DNA of 64,000 nucleotides from Planctomycetaceae bacterium (lineage in GTDB: Bacteria; Planctomycetota; Planctomycetia; Planctomycetales; Planctomycetaceae). The notes under the pieces are model-generated. The model worked only from the letters and a program-made list of their open reading frames with translations. It was not told where the DNA came from and ran no database searches. A program made the position numbers and the translations under genes. Of the stretch, positions 7,849 to 16,695 are shown piece by piece (the stretch's first letter is position 1; every line of letters begins with the position of its first letter). The DNA lies in the NCBI GenBank assembly GCA_020426325.1, contig JAGQQG010000025.1, positions 1 through 64,000 of the forward strand. Direction: 5' to 3'.

Positions 7849-8761
7849 CGGTCGTTTCCGCAATTAGAAAAATGGGCCGCCCTTTGACCTCAGTATAAAT
7901 TCGACCGACATACACGCCCACAAGCCCGATGCTCATAACGATCATTCCGCCCAGCAGATAGAGAGAGACCAATAAGCTCGCGAACCCGATTTCCGCAATT
8001 CGCCCGGTCAGCCGCTGAATCACAATGACCGCAGCGTAGGCCAGTGAGACGCCGGTTGTCAACGCGCCGAACAAGACCATCAATTTGAGCGGACGATCCG
8101 TGAACGAGAGAACGGCATCGGAAGCCAAGGCCAGACGTCGTAACAGGTTGTATGAACTCCTCCCGGAATGGCGAGCCTGTCGAGGCACATCCAATGTCAC
8201 CGTGGAAAACCCCATCCATTGAATCATTCCGCCATAGAAGCGGTAGCGTTCGGGCATCCGGCAGAATGTGTCCACGACGCGCCGCGACATGATTCGATAG
8301 GATCCCACCGCGGGGTCCGTCCGGGCCCCGGTCAACAAATCGAACAGCCAATAGAAGACTCGCGAGGATTGTTGATTCAGCCATCCATCATCCCTTCCCA
8401 CGCGCCTGACAAGCACGATCTCAGCCCCATCGAGCGCACGACTCATCAGCTGTGGGATAAACTTAGGGTCATCTTGCAGATCGCAGTCCATGGTGACAAC
8501 CCAGTCCCCTCGGGATGATTCCAATCCGGCCGACAACGCGTAGTGTTGTCCGAAGTTTCGCGTCAGCCGAACCCCACGGACGTGTGAGTCCTCCGCACAA
8601 ATCTCCTGAATGATTTGCCACGAATTGTCACCTCCACAATCCTCGACGAGCAGTATTTCATAGGAATCGTCGAGTCCATCGGCTGCCTGCGTGATCTTCT
8701 TATGGAGATCCCGTAACGATTCCTGCGAACGATATACGGGTATGACGATCGAAAGACGCAT
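7841..8761 (-). CDS. ArnC/DPM1-like membrane glycosyltransferase, family 2
   Basis: A 306-residue GT2 enzyme of the polyprenyl-phosphate glycosyltransferase type. The catalytic domain starts LSIVIPVYRSQESL and has RNFGQHYALSAGL (from about residue 68) and the metal/nucleotide-binding motif DCDLQDDP (92-99). Two membrane helices follow at about 226-248 and 260-286, as in ArnC and GtrB. These enzymes transfer a sugar from a nucleotide donor to undecaprenyl-phosphate at the inner face of the membrane. It is the first gene of the minus-strand operon that ends with an ArnE/F-like protein. Its overlap with the ATP-grasp gene implies coupled translation. Confidence 0.87.
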   Translation of the reverse strand: MRLSIVIPVYRSQESLRDLHKKITQAADGLDDSYEILLVEDCGGDNSWQIIQEICAEDSHVRGVRLTRNFGQHYALSAGLESSRGDWVVTMDCDLQDDPKFIPQLMSRALDGAEIVLVRRVGRDDGWLNQQSSRVFYWLFDLLTGARTDPAVGSYRIMSRRVVDTFCRMPERYRFYGGMIQWMGFSTVTLDVPRQARHSGRSSYNLLRRLALASDAVLSFTDRPLKLMVLFGALTTGVSLAYAAVIVIQRLTGRIAEIGFASLLVSLYLLGGMIVMSIGLVGVYVGRIYTEVKGRPIFLIAETTDD

Positions 8762-9299
8762 GTTAAAAACCGGTTGAAAGTCGACCCCACTTGCTTGGAG
8801 GCCGCGGGGCTTACCGATGACGCCAGCGGACCGGATCGATTGTGCGAGATTGACGACAAAGAGACTTCACAGAAGTACGCCACAGCATTGAGGAACCTTC
8901 AACCCCTGTGGCGGGTTGCCAGGTTTGGACTCATAGCCGACCTCGCGCCGAGTTCTCCAGAGGTTTGCGACAAGATCACACCCCAATCGAAGCTCTTCTC
9001 CACCTCTCAACGACTGAGTTCTGGATGCTACAAAAACACACCACTTCAGGCAATCCCCATCTTACACAGCAAGTGCGGGGCGCACTTTGCGAGGCGGTCG
9101 GGTTGGGGTCGAACTCCAGTCTGGGTGGCGTTCACACGACGACAATTGGACCCTGAGATTCAGGACCGGCTACAGGATGTGACCGTCGAGATGCACTGGT
9201 TACGGTATTGCGCTACGCCTTGGTATCGGCGTGTGTTTCTCGCCGTCCTGCTGACGCTGCTGTTGGTATTCATCATCGACTTTGAACTAGCCCTCTCTC
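8762..9299. other. Intergenic stretch without a convincing gene
   Basis: Upstream of the glycosyltransferase operon. A plus-strand frame is open from 8774 to 9391, but its product is mostly low-complexity and charged, with one hydrophobic stretch (VFLAVLLTLLLVFIIDFELA) near 9230-9290, and resembles no family I know. Because the 3' part of that frame runs out of frame over a recognisable acetyltransferase relic, I read the region as decayed sequence plus the operon promoter. No tRNA or terminator is evident. Confidence 0.4.
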
Positions 9300-9401
9300 G
9301 TGGTCATCATGATCGGCGGAGGGACCGTCGTGACGACGGACATCACCGAACCGGGACTCTACGTTGGCGTCCCGGCTCGCCGACTTCGTGATCGTGCCTG
9401 A
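9294..9401 (+). pseudogene. C-terminal relic of a hexapeptide-repeat acetyltransferase
   Basis: In the frame ending at TGA 9399-9401 the sequence reads VVIMIGGGTVVTTDITEPG followed by LYVGVPARRLRD. This is the characteristic end of left-handed beta-helix sugar O-acetyltransferases (usual form GAGSVVTKDIPEPGLYVGVPAR). The same frame is closed by TAG at 9288-9290 and nothing upstream resembles the rest of the enzyme, so only about 30 residues survive. It suggests that a sugar acetyltransferase gene once stood beside the glycosyltransferase operon. Confidence 0.7.
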
Positions 9402-9422
9402 GTCACGGTCTCCCCTGGCAGA

Positions 9423-10847
<1,425 letters not shown>

Positions 10848-10862
10848 CGATTTGATCTCCAA

Positions 10863-11177
10863 TGCGGAGTATGACTGAAGATGCGGACCGCGAGCCTTGG
10901 AGGCCGGTCTCTGTCAGGAATAACGCATCAGATGCGTCGATCTTCCCTCTTCAGCGAAAACTCTGCCGGGACGTTACATCGGGCTTCGCTGTGAAGCAAC
11001 GTCAGGTTGCGGTGACTCGAATCTGAGAGTCGCAGGACAATGCTTCTTCGACGAAGTCTGACCGGACTGGATTGAAGGGTGCAATCCGATATCGCTGTCG
11101 AAAACGACGACTTCAGCAAAGCAGCCGAAAGGCAACCATCGTTTCCCTGTTTTCTCGAAGGGATCTACGGAACAACG
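10863..11177. other. Intergenic stretch upstream of the symporter
   Basis: About 315 bases with no convincing coding frame. It contains the symporter's ribosome-binding site at its edge and a short palindrome (GCATCAGATGC at 10926-10936). A 63-codon minus-strand frame here (10928-11119) shows no family resemblance or ribosome-binding site. It presumably holds the transporter promoter, but I see no clear -35/-10 pair. Confidence 0.35.
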
Positions 11178-11285
11178 TCACCCTTTCACGAACCACCACG
11201 CCAGCCAGCAGAGTGCAGGGAACAGGATGAAGATCAGTGCTGCCGTCAGCATGGTCGAGCGTGTGTTATCCGGCCAACGAGCCAT
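11178..11285 (-). CDS. Possible 35-residue single-helix membrane peptide (NSS small-subunit candidate)
   Basis: An ATG at 11285 opens a 35-codon frame ending TGA 11178-11180. The product has a charged N-terminus (MARWPDNTRSTM) and one membrane helix (LTAALIFILFPALCWLAWW) ending FVKG. The layout fits the small accessory peptides of some bacterial NSS transporters (MetS type), and the NSS symporter follows 330 bases downstream on the same strand. Against it: there is no clear ribosome-binding site, and the gap to the symporter is large. Reality of the gene is uncertain. Confidence 0.45.
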   Translation of the reverse strand: MARWPDNTRSTMLTAALIFILFPALCWLAWWFVKG

Positions 11286-11317
11286 GTCGCTAAGTTCTGT
11301 CGGTTTGTATGAAAAGA

Positions 11318-11339
11318 CCCACGGGTTTTGACCCGTGGG
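11318..11339 (-). terminator. Rho-independent terminator of the oxidoreductase gene
   Basis: A perfect 9-bp stem (CCCACGGGT 11318-11326, ACCCGTGGG 11331-11339) with a four-base loop. On the minus strand it is followed by TCTTTTC. It lies about 30 bases past the stop of the Gfo/Idh/MocA gene. Confidence 0.8.
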
Positions 11340-11368
11340 CTTGTGGGGATTGAACGTGTGGTCCGAAA

Positions 11369-12961
11369 TTACACCGTGGCCCGGAAGTCTTCGGGATTCT
11401 CGCCTTCCAGTGGGAGATCGGCTTCGGGCGTGTCCGGGCTGTCCGGGTCGAACCAGGAATCCTTAAAGACCACGCGTTCGTGACGAGCCATCGCACGGTT
11501 GGCAGTGAGGGCCATGATGGCATCCGCCATCGCAACGACCCCGTTACAACGCAGGCCGCCTTCTTCGCGAGGCAGCGGCTTGCCGCCCGGATAGTAGTCG
11601 GGTCCCTGATTGCGGATCGCGTAGCAGAAGTGTTCCATCTCTTCGGTGTAGCCGCGAGAAATGTTGTCGCCCCAGCCTCCGCTGTCGTCGGACTTCTTCG
11701 CTGAGCCGGACGAGGTCTCGTAGGCTTCGAGCACCGGTCCGCCGCCAGCTGAGCCGGAAACGACCCACAGTCGCTGATCGGGTCCGCCCCCCTGCGAACC
11801 GCGACCTTCCTCCTTGTAAAGCAGGGCTTCCTTTTCCCCCTTCATGATGAGCGTGCCGCGGCTGCCATAGACCCATTCGCCGTAAGGCTCGAAACGGTTG
11901 GTATTGATCGACGAGTAGGTGACGATCGCCTTGTCGTTTTGATCCTCCGCGTAGTGGGGACCGGGGAACTCGAAGGTCACGTAGATGTGATCGTCGATGT
12001 CGCGGGGGTCATCCTGCTTGTCGAGGGAGCCGACCCCTTTGACGCCGTAAAAGTTCTTGCCGCCATAACCGCTGACAGCGATCGGGTGCACGTGACCGAG
12101 GAAGATACTGGCCGCGTCCATCTGGTGCGAACCGAGTTCCGCCATCAGGCCGCCCCCCGTGCCATTAAACAATCGCCACCTGACGAGTTGTTCGACCGAC
12201 TCATAACCAAACTCCTGCACCTTCCCTTCGAGGGCTTCCATGTCCTCCTTCTTGATGCCCGGATTCCACTGGTCACTGTTGGGGAAACTGTTGTTGCGAT
12301 GCCACTGGGCACGGATGAACTTGATGTCCCCCAGCAGTCCGTCATGCACGAGGCTGGCCGCGTTGTCGTAGAGCACGCTGTAGTGTCGCTGGTGACCGAC
12401 TGCGAGCAGCAGGTTCTTCTCGCGAGCCTTGCGAATCCACTCCTTGCACTGCTTGATATTGTGTGCCATCAGCTTTTCGGTGAGGACGTGCAGCCCCGCA
12501 TCGAGGCACTCCAACCCGATGGGCTGATGCTGATTGAGGGGGACCGCGATGACGACCGCTTCGATCCCCAACTCGTCCTTGGCCGCCAGAAGATCCTTGT
12601 GACTGTCGAAGATCTTGACCTGGCCCGCTTTCTCCTTGCCGACTTTGCGAATGAGCCCGATTCGAGCATCGTTTCCGTCTCCGTGGATGGCTCGCTTCTG
12701 GTTAGAGGGTCGCAGGTCAGCAACCGCGACGACATCCATGAACTTGGGGGGATGCTCGGAGAGCAGGATGTTCCCCTCGTCTCCGGTCCCGATGAACGCG
12801 GTCCTGACCGGTTCCCCCTTCAGTTCCTCATATCCGAAGTACGCCGCTCCCAGTCCCGTCGAGCCGGCGACAGCCCCCTTCAAAAAGTCGCGTCGGCTGA
12901 CGCTGACGGCTGTCGAGAAGTTTTCTTTGCCCAACTTCTGTTGTTCCGGTGTGAGTTCCAT
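11369..12961 (-). CDS. Tat-exported Gfo/Idh/MocA-family oxidoreductase
   Basis: A 530-residue protein. Residues 22-29 (SRRDFLKG) are a twin-arginine signal, followed by a short hydrophobic stretch. A Rossmann nucleotide-binding domain begins [12 protein letters not shown] (about 53-64). The family's usual EKP lysine motif appears as EKL (162-164). The C-terminal half (from about 200) is the alpha/beta substrate domain. Tat export suggests the NAD(P) cofactor is carried out folded, as in glucose-fructose oxidoreductase-like enzymes. The ATG has GGGGAG four bases upstream. It is transcribed away from the LRR operon and ends at a terminator at 11318-11339. Such exported sugar oxidoreductases are strongly expanded in planctomycetes; substrate unknown. 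Confidence 0.88.
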   Translation of the reverse strand: MELTPEQQKLGKENFSTAVSVSRRDFLKGAVAGSTGLGAAYFGYEELKGEPVRTAFIGTGDEGNILLSEHPPKFMDVVAVADLRPSNQKRAIHGDGNDARIGLIRKVGKEKAGQVKIFDSHKDLLAAKDELGIEAVVIAVPLNQHQPIGLECLDAGLHVLTEKLMAHNIKQCKEWIRKAREKNLLLAVGHQRHYSVLYDNAASLVHDGLLGDIKFIRAQWHRNNSFPNSDQWNPGIKKEDMEALEGKVQEFGYESVEQLVRWRLFNGTGGGLMAELGSHQMDAASIFLGHVHPIAVSGYGGKNFYGVKGVGSLDKQDDPRDIDDHIYVTFEFPGPHYAEDQNDKAIVTYSSINTNRFEPYGEWVYGSRGTLIMKGEKEALLYKEEGRGSQGGGPDQRLWVVSGSAGGGPVLEAYETSSGSAKKSDDSGGWGDNISRGYTEEMEHFCYAIRNQGPDYYPGGKPLPREEGGLRCNGVVAMADAIMALTANRAMARHERVVFKDSWFDPDSPDTPEADLPLEGENPEDFRATV

Positions 12962-13081
12962 GATTCTCCCCTCTTATGCTCAGGCACAGACGTATTAGGT
13001 GCGTGATTTTGACATCAGCTACGATCAATTGTAGGTGCAACCTCCATTTTGCCAAATTGAACAGGAAAGGGAACCCCGCAG

Positions 13082-14047
13082 ATGGCTGAAAACTCGACTG
13101 TTTCGCCTGAAAAGCTCGAATCTGGGGCGAATGTTCCGCGCAGACGTCCCTGGCTGACCGTCCTGATTCTACTGCTCCCTTTCGCCGGCCTGCTGTGGGT
13201 CAGCAACTGGTTCTATCAACGGTCGCGGCTGTTTACCGGCAGTTCGGTCACGTTGGGCGAACCATCGCTGCCCTGGGGCAAACTCATCGGCGAGGAGGCT
13301 GCCCGCGAGCTATTCGGGAGCCCCACCGACTTGGGATTCCATCAACATCCGCTGACGTCGTATCAGATTGGCCTGATCGGCGGTTACTCGAGCTTGAGGT
13401 CGCTCAGTCTTGAAGAAGTCACGGATGCCGACATCCGTCGATTAAGCGGGCTCGACGATCTGGAGTCATTGCAGCTTTACGGCTCACCCATCACGGACGA
13501 CGCCTGTGGAGTGTTGGCAGGGCTGCCGAAACTCCGGTCTCTCACGATCACCGCTTCCGACCCCGCTCATCAGCCCGCACAGATCACGGACGCCGGCATC
13601 GCGAAGCTCGCCGACCTGGTCTATCTCGAACGCCTATGGCTCCAGTCGTCACAGGTCACGGACGAATCTCTGCCCTCCCTCGGCAGATTGACTCTGTTGC
13701 AAGGACTGTCACTCAGCGATGCGCAGATCAAAGGAAACGAACTGCAACATCTGGCCGACCTGCCAAATCTCCTAAGCCTCACGCTCGCGAACTGTCCTCT
13801 CGACGCCAACGCCCTGACGAACCTGGCGGACGCCCCCATCTTGCAGGGACTCGAACTGAGCAATTCGCCCGTGACAGACGAGATGCTGATGTCCCTGGTT
13901 CCTATCAGCTCGTTGCACGTCGTGCTCCTGAATGGCACGCAGGTAACACGGGAAGGCTGCCTGCGACTCCTCGAAGCCCGGCCCGATCTCATCATCAGCG
14001 ATGCGACCGGAATGCAAGTCAAACCCAACGGCGAAGAATCACCATGA
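13082..14047 (+). CDS. Membrane-anchored leucine-rich-repeat protein, first of three tandem paralogues
   Basis: A 321-residue protein. A basic patch (RRRP) precedes one membrane helix (about residues 24-41), then the shared motif LLWVSNWFYQRSRLF and a juxtamembrane block containing LPWGKLIGEEAARELFG. From about residue 100, cysteine-free leucine-rich repeats of the GALA/RNI-like type follow (L..L.L....VTDAD...L..L). It ends with VTREGCLRLLEARPDLIISD. The anchor orientation suggests the repeat domain lies outside the cytoplasm. The stop overlaps the next gene's start (ATGA, 14044-14047). A protein-binding role is likely from the fold; the partner is unknown. Confidence 0.85.
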   Translation: MAENSTVSPEKLESGANVPRRRPWLTVLILLLPFAGLLWVSNWFYQRSRLFTGSSVTLGEPSLPWGKLIGEEAARELFGSPTDLGFHQHPLTSYQIGLIGGYSSLRSLSLEEVTDADIRRLSGLDDLESLQLYGSPITDDACGVLAGLPKLRSLTITASDPAHQPAQITDAGIAKLADLVYLERLWLQSSQVTDESLPSLGRLTLLQGLSLSDAQIKGNELQHLADLPNLLSLTLANCPLDANALTNLADAPILQGLELSNSPVTDEMLMSLVPISSLHVVLLNGTQVTREGCLRLLEARPDLIISDATGMQVKPNGEESP

Positions 14048-15234
14048 CTGATCAAACCGAACAACCCAACGGACAGGACGCCTCGAAATCACTGACGACT
14101 TCCCGGCGAAGACTGTGGGGCACACTGGCATTGGTCCTTCTGTCCATTCTCGGTCTGCTGTGGGTCAGCAACTGGTTCTATCAGCGGTCGCGGTTGTTCA
14201 GTGTCACCAACATCGATCTCGAGTTGGGCGAACCCGAACTGCCTTGGGGCCGGTTGATCGGCGATCACAAGGCTCGTGAACTCTTCGGTGATCCCATTAA
14301 ATATCATCTCCGCGAGAAAACACTCACTCCCTATCAAATCGGGATCCTTGGTCGCTATACGGGTTTGAAGTCGCTGGAATTGCGTGGTGTGACGGATGCT
14401 GACGTCCGCAAGCTCAAGGGACTCACCAATCTTGAAAACTTGGCTCTCTATGATTCCCCAATCACGGACGATGCATGTGAGATCATTGGGCGAATGGACA
14501 ATCTGCAATACCTGTCCCTCGGCGACTTCTATGCAGAATCGACCACAATTGAAATCACTGATGCTGGACTGAGTCACCTTGTCGGACTGACCCAACTCCG
14601 CGGACTCGAACTCGCGGCGCCCCGTGTGACGGATGAAGGTTTGAAATCTCTCGCGAACCTTCAAAACCTGGAAGCCTTACTGTTGAATGGAAGCAGCCTG
14701 TCCGGCGAAGGCATTGACGATTTGTCCCAACTCACATATCTCCGGTCGTTGGGCTTCAAGGATTGGTCGCTGAAAGAGCACGCATTGAGTGGCGTGCCAA
14801 AGCTCGAATATCTCCGCCAACTTTCGCTGTGGCATTGCACTCTCTCGGAAAACTGTCTGCATCCGATCAGTGATTGCCCACTACTCGAACGTTTCTCTCT
14901 CGAAGGATCGCGCCTGTCCGAAAACCTGTCGTTGCAACCGCTGGGGAAGTGTCAGCTACTCAGCAGTCTCCATCTCGAGGAAACAAACGCGACCGACGCT
15001 ATGCTGGAGGACCTGACCTCATGCCGTTCATTGGAAACACTCTATTTGAATCACACACAAGTCTCTCACGAAGCCTGCGAGAGGTTTCATCGGTCCCATC
15101 CAGGCATCTTCATGACTGACGCAACGGGATATGAAGTGGGCGAAAACAACCCCACGGACGCTTCGTCTGGCTCGGATGATCCTGACAAATCCGAAGACAC
15201 ACCAGTCGGGAATGCACAGGAAGATCAGCCATGA
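14044..15234 (+). CDS. Membrane-anchored leucine-rich-repeat protein, second paralogue
   Basis: A 396-residue paralogue of the preceding protein, with the same helix (about 24-42), the same LLWVSNWFYQRSRLF motif, the LPWGRLIGDHKARELFGDP block and a longer repeat domain. The C-terminus adds an acidic, Ser/Asp-rich tail after the shared TDATGYEV end. Translation starts at ATG 14044, overlapping the previous stop. The open frame extends upstream to 13636, but that part only shadows the first paralogue. It overlaps the third paralogue by ATGA at 15231-15234. Confidence 0.85.
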   Translation: MTDQTEQPNGQDASKSLTTSRRRLWGTLALVLLSILGLLWVSNWFYQRSRLFSVTNIDLELGEPELPWGRLIGDHKARELFGDPIKYHLREKTLTPYQIGILGRYTGLKSLELRGVTDADVRKLKGLTNLENLALYDSPITDDACEIIGRMDNLQYLSLGDFYAESTTIEITDAGLSHLVGLTQLRGLELAAPRVTDEGLKSLANLQNLEALLLNGSSLSGEGIDDLSQLTYLRSLGFKDWSLKEHALSGVPKLEYLRQLSLWHCTLSENCLHPISDCPLLERFSLEGSRLSENLSLQPLGKCQLLSSLHLEETNATDAMLEDLTSCRSLETLYLNHTQVSHEACERFHRSHPGIFMTDATGYEVGENNPTDASSGSDDPDKSEDTPVGNAQEDQP

Positions 15235-16136
15235 CGGACACCGGACCAACACTCGAAGAGCGCGACGAGCCGTCAACACCCCGTTGGCGTCACTCAGTGG
15301 CTCTCATCGTATTCCTGCTGCCATTCGCCGGACTGCTGTGGGTGACCAACTGGTATTGGAAACGGGTGGAGTTGTTCGACGGAGCCGAAGTGAAGCTCGC
15401 CGTGCCGGAATCGAAGTGGTTGAGACTGTTCGGGGACGAAATCGCAGAGATCTACTTCGGCGATCCGATTCAACTAGGAATTGAAAACGAACATCTCACG
15501 CCACGCCAGCTCAAGTTGATCGGCTCGTACAAACGACTGGAATCTCTGGGCCTGGTGGGCGTCTCAGACGACGACCTTCAATACCTCGGCGACCTGCCCA
15601 ATCTCGAAGGTCTGCAGATTCGCAGCTCCCATTTGACGGGCGACGGCCTTCAACACATGGCCCAGCTGATCAAGCTCGAACGTCTTGTGCTCCAAACACC
15701 AAAGCTCACAGACAACAGCTTGGAGCACCTGGTGAAACTAAAGTCACTTCAGGATCTCAGGATCGAAACTCCCCTTCTGACGGATGTCGGTCTGCAACAT
15801 CTGGAAGGGGCGATCTGGCTTCAGGAGCTGCATGTCAGCGGGGGGACTGTGAGCGAGGATGGCATGCAAAACCTCGCGGGCATTTCAACGCTCGCAGTTC
15901 TCAGCCTCAACAATGTTGAGTTCAAAGGAGACCCATTTCAGCCACTGGCCGAACGTGGGAATATCCGCCACCTCGTCCTGAATCACTCTCACGTCACCGA
16001 TGACATGCTTGAAGCACTTGCCAGAAACGACTACCTGCAACACGTACTCTTGATCGGAACAGGAGTCTCGCCCGAAGCATGCCGCAAGCTCGATCAGGCA
16101 CAACCGAATCTGTCTGTCGGTTACTCTCTTGAATAA
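15231..16136 (+). CDS. Membrane-anchored leucine-rich-repeat protein, third paralogue
   Basis: A 301-residue paralogue with a membrane helix at about 21-39 (PFAGLLWVTNWYWKR) and the same order of parts: a juxtamembrane block ending FGDPIQLGIENEHLTPRQL, then about eight leucine-rich repeats, then a shorter C-terminus. It is the most diverged of the three in the juxtamembrane motif. The start overlaps the preceding stop. Two weak hairpins follow the stop (for example GTCATG 16189-16194 with CATGAC 16199-16204), but there is no T-tract. Confidence 0.85.
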   Translation: MTDTGPTLEERDEPSTPRWRHSVALIVFLLPFAGLLWVTNWYWKRVELFDGAEVKLAVPESKWLRLFGDEIAEIYFGDPIQLGIENEHLTPRQLKLIGSYKRLESLGLVGVSDDDLQYLGDLPNLEGLQIRSSHLTGDGLQHMAQLIKLERLVLQTPKLTDNSLEHLVKLKSLQDLRIETPLLTDVGLQHLEGAIWLQELHVSGGTVSEDGMQNLAGISTLAVLSLNNVEFKGDPFQPLAERGNIRHLVLNHSHVTDDMLEALARNDYLQHVLLIGTGVSPEACRKLDQAQPNLSVGYSLE

Positions 16137-16692
16137 GCCCCAAATGTGGCGAAGGTGCCGGTATATCCTCGATCACCGGTCGGAGTCTGTCATGACGGCA
16201 TGACTATCATCATCAAGTCATCGTCCCAGCCCAAGATTGCTTTTCATTTTTTTCTGAAAATAGACTGTAAGGTTTCGCGACCTCGTTCGTACTGTTGATG
16301 ACAGTATGATTTCGTGGTCGTTAGAGGCACATGGGCATGCCCGGTGTCTCGCCCGTTGGTTTGTGGCCGCTCTGCTTGTTGACACGGCGACAGCAGAGTC
16401 ACGATTGCAATCAAACCGACATCCCAACGGCCTGGCCGCGCCGCCTGATCACCGCGAAGACATTCTGTCCCCGGACCGGCCGGTCCAACTTTTTCTGAGA
16501 CGACGCATTTCAGACAGACGTTCAAACCACTCGACACCCCATCAGAGCCGCGACTGTCAGGGAGTCGGCCAGGGTCGCACGTGGAATTGCTGCAGGAGTC
16601 TGCGTCTGACCGACCCCAAGTCGACGGCTTGGGACTCGTCCGTCGATTGGGTTAAACTCGTGGTCCCCGATTTACACCCCTGCGTGAGGACC
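16137..16692. other. Intergenic stretch upstream of the DUF6807 fusion gene
   Basis: About 555 bases between the LRR operon and the next gene. A plus-strand frame stays open from 16306 into the following gene, and a 97-codon minus-strand frame lies at 16244-16537. Neither product resembles a protein family, and both lack a good ribosome-binding site. A T-rich stretch (cattttttt, 16246-16254) and small hairpins at 16189-16204 sit near the LRR operon end and may contribute to termination. Confidence 0.35.
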
Positions 16693-16695
16693 ATG

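Noticed and set aside
9108..9125. T-arm-like GGGGTCGAACTCC sequence
   Set aside because: One base is missing from the usual T-loop, and no cloverleaf can be built around it.
11939..13006. Plus-strand open frame of 355 codons
   Set aside because: Antisense to the Tat-exported oxidoreductase; no ribosome-binding site or family motif.
16306..16692. Upstream extension of the DUF6807 fusion by 129 residues
   Set aside because: No domain or ribosome-binding site supports it; the signal peptide begins at 16696.
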